From an uncultured Angelakisella sp. (lineage in GTDB: Bacteria > Bacillota > Clostridia > Oscillospirales > Ruminococcaceae), in assembly GCA_937914895.1 (NCBI GenBank), contig CALGIL010000252.1, positions 1-6,245 on the forward strand: a DNA stretch of 6,245 nt, given 5' to 3'. Positions 5,885 through 6,245 of this stretch are shown here, in pieces. Position 1 is the first letter of the stretch, and each line of letters starts with the position of its first letter. The translations under genes were made by a program, and so were the position numbers. The notes under the pieces were generated by a model. The model was given only the letters and a program-made list of their open reading frames with translations. It was not told the origin of the DNA and made no database searches.

Positions 5885-5892
5885 TAAATCCC

Positions 5893-5905
5893 ATGGCTTT
5901 GCCAT
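5893..5905. promoter_or_regulatory. Inverted repeat over the transporter -35 region, possible operator
   Basis: ATGGC-TTT-GCCAT is a 5-bp inverted repeat with a 3-bp centre, flanked by CCC and, after one extra base, GGG. It covers the position of the weak -35 box of the transporter promoter, a usual place for a regulator to bind. No regulator gene lies next to it. Confidence 0.35.
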
Positions 5906-5929
5906 AGGGGAACACAAAGTATCCGGCAC

Positions 5930-5991
5930 GCCGGCGCCGCGGCCGGCTGGGCGGCTTTGCCTTCGCAAATCGGGCAAAGAAAAAGCCGCCC
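5930..5991. repeat. GC-rich inverted repeats after the 5S rRNA gene, possible rRNA operon terminator
   Basis: Two structures lie downstream of 5S on the minus strand. One pairs GGGCGGC (5949-5955) and the inner CTTTGCC with GGCAAAG (5973-5979) and GCCGCCC (5985-5991), with an extra A5 (T5 on the minus strand) bulging from one arm at 5980-5984. The other is GCCGGC-GCCGCG-GCCGGC (5930-5947). No clear T run follows either in the minus direction. The position suggests a role in ending or trimming rRNA transcripts, but the usual terminator form is lacking. Confidence 0.45.
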
Positions 5992-6013
5992 CCTACTGGA
6001 GACGACCTTTGGA

Positions 6014-6129
<116 letters not shown>

Positions 6130-6238
6130 CATGATGGCAACTGAAAACCGACAAGTATCCATCGTCCATCTTCAATTGCATAGAAGAGGGTAATTGCGCC
6201 CTGAAAACTGAACAACGAGAGAGCAAAGAATCTCTGGG
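6130..6238 (-). other. Spacer between 23S and 5S rRNA genes
   Basis: This spacer carries two similar blocks, CTGAAAACCGACAA (6141-6154) and CTGAAAACTGAACAA (6201-6215) on the plus strand, and a small stem AGAGA/TCTCT (6218-6222 and 6231-6235). Sequences like CTGAAAACTGAACAA are common next to rRNA genes in Firmicutes and are thought to take part in processing. No tRNA gene is present in it. Confidence 0.6.
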
Positions 6239-6245
6239 CTTGGTC
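6239..6245 (-). rRNA. rrl: Probable 3' end of 23S rRNA (only the last bases)
   Basis: On the minus strand the window begins with GACCAAG, which fits the usual ending of clostridial 23S rRNA (GGGCTTGACCAAG type). Only about seven bases are visible, and the exact end cannot be fixed. The call rests mainly on the position upstream of 5S and on the typical spacer that follows. Confidence 0.35.

Noticed and set aside
6130..6238. tRNA gene in the rRNA spacer
   Set aside because: No cloverleaf, T-loop motif (GTTCRANNC) in a proper place or acceptor stem could be found.

Overview
The window looks like a GC-rich Firmicutes chromosome, most likely an Oscillospiraceae-type clostridium such as the Flavonifractor/Oscillibacter group. 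This is inferred from the gene order, the protein sequences, the strong Shine-Dalgarno (SD) sites and sigma-A type promoters; no database search was possible. No clearly new multi-gene system is visible. The least explained element is a structured, modular tandem repeat at the left end.

Layout from left to right. Positions 1-441 hold two diverged copies of a repeat of about 208-234 bp, built from conserved blocks and small inverted repeats and probably not protein-coding. Positions 498-3688, minus strand, are a tight five-gene operon transcribed in the order yicC, remA, gmk, rpoZ, coaBC, which matches the classical Bacillus yloC-remA-gmk-rpoZ-coaBC arrangement. Gene gaps are 8-9 bp, or the genes overlap by 4-8 bp, and the SD sites of gmk and rpoZ lie inside the last codons of the gene before. 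Positions 3689-3863 are a divergent control region: a strong TTGACA-18-TAAAAT promoter drives the operon leftward, and an extended -10 promoter drives a rightward gene for a CofE-like (F420-0:gamma-glutamyl ligase family) protein at 3864-4559. That gene converges on a minus-strand MFS transporter gene (4569-5816), and a perfect 16-bp palindrome covers the transporter's stop codon between them. Positions 5817-6013 hold the transporter's promoter and leader plus several GC-rich inverted repeats. A 5S rRNA gene on the minus strand (about 6014-6129) follows, then the 23S-5S spacer, and the right edge probably touches the 3' end of a 23S rRNA gene.

The operon joins functions tied to growth: an RNase (YicC), a DNA-binding regulator (RemA), GMP phosphorylation (Gmk), the omega subunit of RNA polymerase (RpoZ) and coenzyme A synthesis (CoaBC). 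The transporter and the CofE-like protein are unrelated neighbours of unknown substrate. The minus-strand transporter lies directly downstream of the rRNA operon, so it could receive read-through transcription if termination after 5S is incomplete.
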